This document shows positions 60,795-64,000 of a DNA stretch of 64,000 bases, piece after piece. This stretch comes from Bradyrhizobium sp. Ghvi (GTDB lineage: Bacteria > Pseudomonadota > Alphaproteobacteria > Rhizobiales > Xanthobacteraceae): contig NZ_FOVU01000005.1 of assembly GCF_900115265.1 (NCBI RefSeq), positions 1 through 64,000 of the forward strand, written 5' to 3'. Numbering within the stretch: the first letter of the stretch is position 1; every line of letters starts with the position of its first letter. The notes beneath the pieces were generated by a model that was given only the letters and a program-made list of their open reading frames with translations, searched no databases and was not told the origin of the DNA. Both the position numbers and the translations under genes were made by a program.

Positions 60795-61703
60795 ATGGCG
60801 CGTCCAAAGCCTTCGCTCAACGCGTTACGTGCTTTTGAAGCAACAGCGCGGTTGCGCAGTATGACTGCGGCTTCGCTCGAGTTATCGGTGACTCATGGGG
60901 CGATCAGCCGCCATATTCGATCGCTCGAAGAATTGCTTGGCGTTCCGCTCTTGGTGCGAACGTCCTCCTCGACAGACCCGACCCCTGAGGGGAGTCGCCT
61001 GGCTGAAGGCCTCACCGCTGCATTCAATCTTATAGATGGTAGTGTCGAGCAGATATTGCCTGGACCGCTGACAGTTTCATGTTCGGCGACCATCATGATG
61101 TATTGGCTAATTCCCCGCCTCGCGGCGTTTCACGAAGCGCATAAGAACATCGATCTCCAGTTCAATATGAACTACGATCAGGTGGACTTCATCCGCGACA
61201 AGGTGAGTATCGCGATACGTTCCAGCACCATCGCGCCACCCAAGGATGTTGTCATAAAAGAGCTTGCGCGGGAGTGGATTTCCCCCGTTTGTGCGACTTC
61301 CTATGCGAAGGCGAACAGGCTCCAAAAGCCGGGCGACATCGCGAACTGCCGTCTGTTGGGTACGCGGACGCGTCCGGAGGCCTGGTCGGATTGGCTCGAC
61401 GAGTTGGGGCTGCGGCAAGATGTACGCATTCAAGAATCCTACGAACACTTCTATTTGCTAATCCAGGCCGCGCTGTGCGGCCTTGGTTTGGCGCTAGTCC
61501 CCACGATGTTTGTCCTCGAGGAAATCAACAGTGGAAGGCTGGTCGCGCCATTCGGCAGCATCCCCGGCAAGCGAAGGTTGATGCTTTGGACCGCTCCTCA
61601 CGTGGCGACCCGTCCTGAAAGTAGGGCGGTTTCCCACTGGCTCATGCGCGAGATGTCCACCACCGCGAACATGTGTGCAGCCTTGGGCAGCGTGGACGCC
61701 TAG
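60795..61703 (+). CDS. LysR family regulator (GcvA-like)
   Basis: This 302-residue regulator has the GcvA-style N-terminus PSLNALRAFEATARLRSMTAAS with the HTH ELSVTHGAISRHIRSLEELLG. A substrate-binding domain follows (TVSCSATIMMYWLIPRLAAFHEAHKNIDLQ). ATG 60795 with GAGGGGA upstream is the start, rather than the TTG at 60783. It lies between BKACE and the RuBisCO-like gene. Matching dyads in front of both promoter regions point to local control of the pathway. Confidence 0.9.
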   Translation: MARPKPSLNALRAFEATARLRSMTAASLELSVTHGAISRHIRSLEELLGVPLLVRTSSSTDPTPEGSRLAEGLTAAFNLIDGSVEQILPGPLTVSCSATIMMYWLIPRLAAFHEAHKNIDLQFNMNYDQVDFIRDKVSIAIRSSTIAPPKDVVIKELAREWISPVCATSYAKANRLQKPGDIANCRLLGTRTRPEAWSDWLDELGLRQDVRIQESYEHFYLLIQAALCGLGLALVPTMFVLEEINSGRLVAPFGSIPGKRRLMLWTAPHVATRPESRAVSHWLMREMSTTANMCAALGSVDA

Positions 61704-61751
61704 TTCAATCCTTCGAAGCCCCGAGCGGTGTTGGATCCGTGGATCGCACGA

Positions 61752-61768
61752 TGTGAGTTTTTCTCACA
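61752..61768. promoter_or_regulatory. LysR-type operator, copy 2 (TGTGA-N7-TCACA)
   Basis: TGTGAGTTTTTCTCACA lies 144 bp before ATG 61912 of the RuBisCO-like gene. The arms extend to six matched bases (TGTGAG and CTCACA). It has the same dyad spacing as the site at 60749-60765, which argues for the same regulator. Confidence 0.65.
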
Positions 61769-61911
61769 CCTTGCTTCATCAATATCGTTTGCTGCCGCGG
61801 TGTACTCAAGGTCAGATGTGCCCGTCCATCATACGAACGGGTTCTGTAGGCCGTCCGGATGAAAGAGACGAACTTTGGGAAGAAACGCAGCAAACCTCGA
61901 CAGGGCGTACC

Positions 61912-63189
61912 ATGCGCAGCGATAGTCCGCGATCTGAGTTTACCGCCCGATATCTCGTCGAGACCGGCGATAGGGTGGCGAGGGCAGCGGAAGTCATTGC
62001 CGGGGAGCAATCGAGCGGGACGTTTCTTGCGTTACCCGGGGAAACCGATGAGCTCAAGAAGCGATCGCGAGCCCGGGTGATTAGCGTAACCGAGCTTCCG
62101 CCTGTCGATAACCCGACTCTGCGCAGTTCCTTCTTCGAGAAAAACGATCGTCCAAAAGCGTTTCATCGCGGCGAGATCGAAATCGCATTTCCGATTGACA
62201 ATGTAGGCTTCAATATCCCGACGCTCTTGGCGACCATTGCGGGAAATCTGTTCGAACTCGGCGAAACGACGGGCCTCCGGCTCCTCGACATCGAGATGCC
62301 CGTCAGCTACGCCGCTGGCTTTCCTGGTCCGAAGTTCGGTGTCGACGGGACCCGACGTTTGGCCGGAGTTATTGATCGGCCATTGATCGGTACGATCCTG
62401 AAACCCAGTATTGGTATGTCTCCGTCTGAGACCGCCGTGCTCGTCGATAAGATTTGCGAGGCCGGCATAGACTTCCTCAAGGACGACGAACTGATTGCGG
62501 ATCCGCCGTATGCGCCCTTTGAAGAGCGTTTGAAGGCTGTGTTCCCCGTCATCGAAAAGCATGCCGATCGCTTGGGTCGAAAGCCGATGTACGCAATCAA
62601 CATCAGTGGCTCGATCGACGACATGCGACGTCGCCACGACCTGGTGCTGGAAGCCGGCGGCACGTGCGTGATGGTGAGTGTCAACTGGTGCGGTTTTTCG
62701 GCAATTGAACATCTGCGAACGTACACTGATCTACCGATCCACGGTCACCGCAACGGCTGGGGCCTGTTTACACGTCACCCATGGCTCGGCTTCGACTTTG
62801 CCGCGTTTCAAAAGCTATGGCGCCTGACCGGTGTCGATCATCTGCATGTCAACGGCCTGAGGAGCAAATTCTGGGAGCCGGATGATTCGGTCATTGCTTC
62901 GGCCAGGTCTTGTCTGGCGGCCTTTTCAGGCGTCAAGCCGATGATGCCAGTCTTCTCGTCGGGGCAATGGGCAGGACAAGCCGGTGACACGTTTGCGCGG
63001 CTTGGAAGCATCGATCTGATGCATTTGGCAGGAGGTGGCATCATGGGCCATCCAGGTGGGATTGCTGACGGTGTCATGAGCCTGCGCGAGGCTTGGGAAG
63101 CCGCTGTTCAAGGCGTGCCAGTAACAGAATACGCCAAATCCCATCGGCCATTGCAGCTCGCTATCTCCAAGTTCGGAGGCGCGTCGTGA
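61912..63189 (+). CDS. oiaX: RuBisCO-like protein, probable 3-oxo-isoapionate-4-phosphate transcarboxylase/hydrolase
   Basis: This 425-residue form IV RuBisCO-like protein starts at ATG 61912 (the frame is open upstream). The carbamylated-lysine and metal motif is intact as DFLKDDE, with K190, D192 and E193. The first active-site lysine is kept at K164 in TILKPSIG, while the RuBisCO K177 position is serine. HGHRN (277-281) and RSKFWE with K319 match other active-site loops. A DUF1537 kinase follows with overlapping codons, the hallmark of the OiaK/OiaX pair in D-apionate breakdown; OiaX turns 3-oxo-isoapionate 4-phosphate into 3-phosphoglycerate and glycolate. MtnW-type enolase is less likely, since no methionine-salvage genes are near. 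Confidence 0.8.
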   Translation: MRSDSPRSEFTARYLVETGDRVARAAEVIAGEQSSGTFLALPGETDELKKRSRARVISVTELPPVDNPTLRSSFFEKNDRPKAFHRGEIEIAFPIDNVGFNIPTLLATIAGNLFELGETTGLRLLDIEMPVSYAAGFPGPKFGVDGTRRLAGVIDRPLIGTILKPSIGMSPSETAVLVDKICEAGIDFLKDDELIADPPYAPFEERLKAVFPVIEKHADRLGRKPMYAINISGSIDDMRRRHDLVLEAGGTCVMVSVNWCGFSAIEHLRTYTDLPIHGHRNGWGLFTRHPWLGFDFAAFQKLWRLTGVDHLHVNGLRSKFWEPDDSVIASARSCLAAFSGVKPMMPVFSSGQWAGQAGDTFARLGSIDLMHLAGGGIMGHPGGIADGVMSLREAWEAAVQGVPVTEYAKSHRPLQLAISKFGGAS

Positions 63190-64000
63190 CGCAAGGTCGA
63201 TATCGGCTTGCCTTCTACGGCGACGATTTCACAGGATCGACTGACGCCCTTGAGGCCGTGGCCTTCGCCGGGCTGCGTGCGGCACTGTTTCTACGTCCCC
63301 CGACGCCAGACGTCTTGAAGCATTTCGGCGACCTAGAGGTTGTCGGCCTCGCGGGAGTGAGCCGCGGCATGTCTTCCGCCGAGATGACTGAGCACCTGCC
63401 GGGAGATTTCCGATACCTTGCATCGCTCGGAGCACCAATTGTGCACTACAAGGTGTGCTCAACTTTCGACAGCTCGCCCGAGATCGGCAGCATCGGCCGG
63501 GTGATCGAGATCGCGAAGTCCGTGTTCCGTAACGATCCGATCTCGATCGTCGGCGGAACGCCTTCGCTGCAACGATACTGCCTCTTCGGCAATCTATTTG
63601 CCCGATCCGGGACGGATGGGAACATCTACAGGATCGACCGCCACCCGATCATGAGCGTTCATCCCGTGACGCCGATGAACGAAAGCGATCTGGCCGTCCA
63701 TATCGGGCGGCAGGCAGCACTCAAGATTGAAAAGCTCACGTTGCCCTTCCTTGATCAGGATTATGCGAGGGCCGCCGACCGGTTCGCAGAGCTGACGAAA
63801 TCTGCGCCTGATGCGATATTGCTGGATTCCGCGAATGCGTCGCAACTTACACAGGTCGGCCGACTGATCGCCGATCGCGCGGCCGGGAATCGAAGCGCAT
63901 TTGTGGTCGGCCCGTCGGGTGTGGAATATGCTTTGATGCAATGGTGGCGTGAGGCCGGGATCATTCCTCCGCCGTCTGAAAACTATGGTAACCCGTCCCC
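63186..64000 (+). CDS. oiaK: DUF1537 four-carbon acid sugar kinase, probable 3-oxo-isoapionate kinase (cut by window end)
   Basis: GTG 63186 overlaps the stop codon of the RuBisCO-like gene (GTGA), and the frame stays open to the window end, giving 271 residues of an expected 400 or more. The N-terminal signature FYGDDFTGSTDALE is the diagnostic DUF1537 sugar-binding motif, and HYKVCSTFDSSPEIGSIGR follows near residue 85. SIVGGTPSLQRYC and VVGPSGVEYAL are further family segments. The kinase would phosphorylate the sugar-acid substrate for the adjacent RuBisCO-like enzyme. The C-terminal ATP-binding domain lies outside the window. Confidence 0.82.
   Translation, partial: MTQGRYRLAFYGDDFTGSTDALEAVAFAGLRAALFLRPPTPDVLKHFGDLEVVGLAGVSRGMSSAEMTEHLPGDFRYLASLGAPIVHYKVCSTFDSSPEIGSIGRVIEIAKSVFRNDPISIVGGTPSLQRYCLFGNLFARSGTDGNIYRIDRHPIMSVHPVTPMNESDLAVHIGRQAALKIEKLTLPFLDQDYARAADRFAELTKSAPDAILLDSANASQLTQVGRLIADRAAGNRSAFVVGPSGVEYALMQWWREAGIIPPPSENYGNPS

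Noticed and set aside
61912..63189. True RuBisCO or MtnW enolase
   Set aside because: The K177 position is Ser and the protein is of form IV length without the RuBisCO small subunit; the coupled DUF1537 kinase and lack of methionine-salvage genes favour the Oia pathway.
1..64000. CRISPR arrays, rRNA or tRNA genes and complete insertion sequences
   Set aside because: No regularly spaced repeats other than the three iterons, no tRNA-like cloverleaf or rRNA sequence, and no intact transposase was recognised by reading the window.

Overview
The window is GC-rich DNA from an alphaproteobacterium. Gene content and style suggest the Hyphomicrobiales (Bradyrhizobium/Rhodopseudomonas/Mesorhizobium neighbourhood), but no rRNA, tRNA or housekeeping gene is present to fix the genus. 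About 35 kb on the left is the backbone of a conjugative element that most resembles the ICEMlSymR7A-type symbiosis-island ICEs. About 27 kb on the right is catabolic cargo. No integrase, att site or element end is visible, so both boundaries lie outside or are unrecognised.

Backbone, 0.2-35.3 kb. First comes a DNA-establishment module: ArdC antirestriction protein, a large ParB-like protein and a strawberry-notch helicase/methylase. Each has a similar structured 5' leader resembling the radC RNA motif. A Toprim primase-like protein, DUF2493, a small membrane protein and DUF736 follow. Next is the transfer switch: a QseC-like XRE repressor divergent from a QseM-like DUF2285 protein over two tandem palindromes, then an FseA-like activator that needs a +1 ribosomal frameshift, then an RdfS-like excisionase. 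RepA with three iterons, DUF2840, TraF peptidase, a lytic transglycosylase, the RlxS/DUF3363 relaxase and TraG come next. After these lies a complete trbBCDEJKLFGI mating-pair operon, interrupted before trbB by an MFS gene flanked by direct repeats. The module closes with DUF2274, a LysR regulator and a traR/traI (LuxR/LuxI) pair on the minus strand. Inferred logic: AHL-TraR drives the frameshifted activator, which turns on rdfS and transfer, while QseM and QseC restrain it.

35.3-36.8 kb holds no convincing gene and looks like degraded junction DNA.

Cargo 1, 36.8-49.0 kb. An enoyl-CoA hydratase, a three-subunit molybdenum hydroxylase, an AHL-lactonase-like hydrolase, an SDR lacking its catalytic residues and an acyl-CoA ligase form one operon. 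A double-domain HxlR regulator separates it from a LivK-type binding protein, a 4-hydroxybutyryl-CoA dehydratase-like [4Fe-4S] enzyme and CoxG. A 20-bp motif occurs once before the first operon and twice before the second, suggesting one HxlR regulon. A CoA-dependent route for a small heteroaromatic or lactone-forming acid is plausible (for example furoate-like).

Cargo 2, 49.2-64 kb. After an LrgAB/CidAB pair come a GntR regulator, a ribose-type ABC transporter, two tandem aldose-dehydrogenase-like aldo/keto reductases, a lactonase, a third aldo/keto reductase, a BKACE enzyme, a GcvA-like LysR regulator, a RuBisCO-like protein and a DUF1537 kinase cut by the window end. The last two match the OiaX/OiaK pair of D-apionate catabolism. 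The set reads as import, oxidation to a lactone, hydrolysis, phosphorylation and RuBisCO-like C-C cleavage of a branched or unusual sugar. A shared TGTGA-N7-TCACA operator links the LysR/BKACE promoter region to the RuBisCO-like operon. This cargo is the best candidate for an undescribed pathway.
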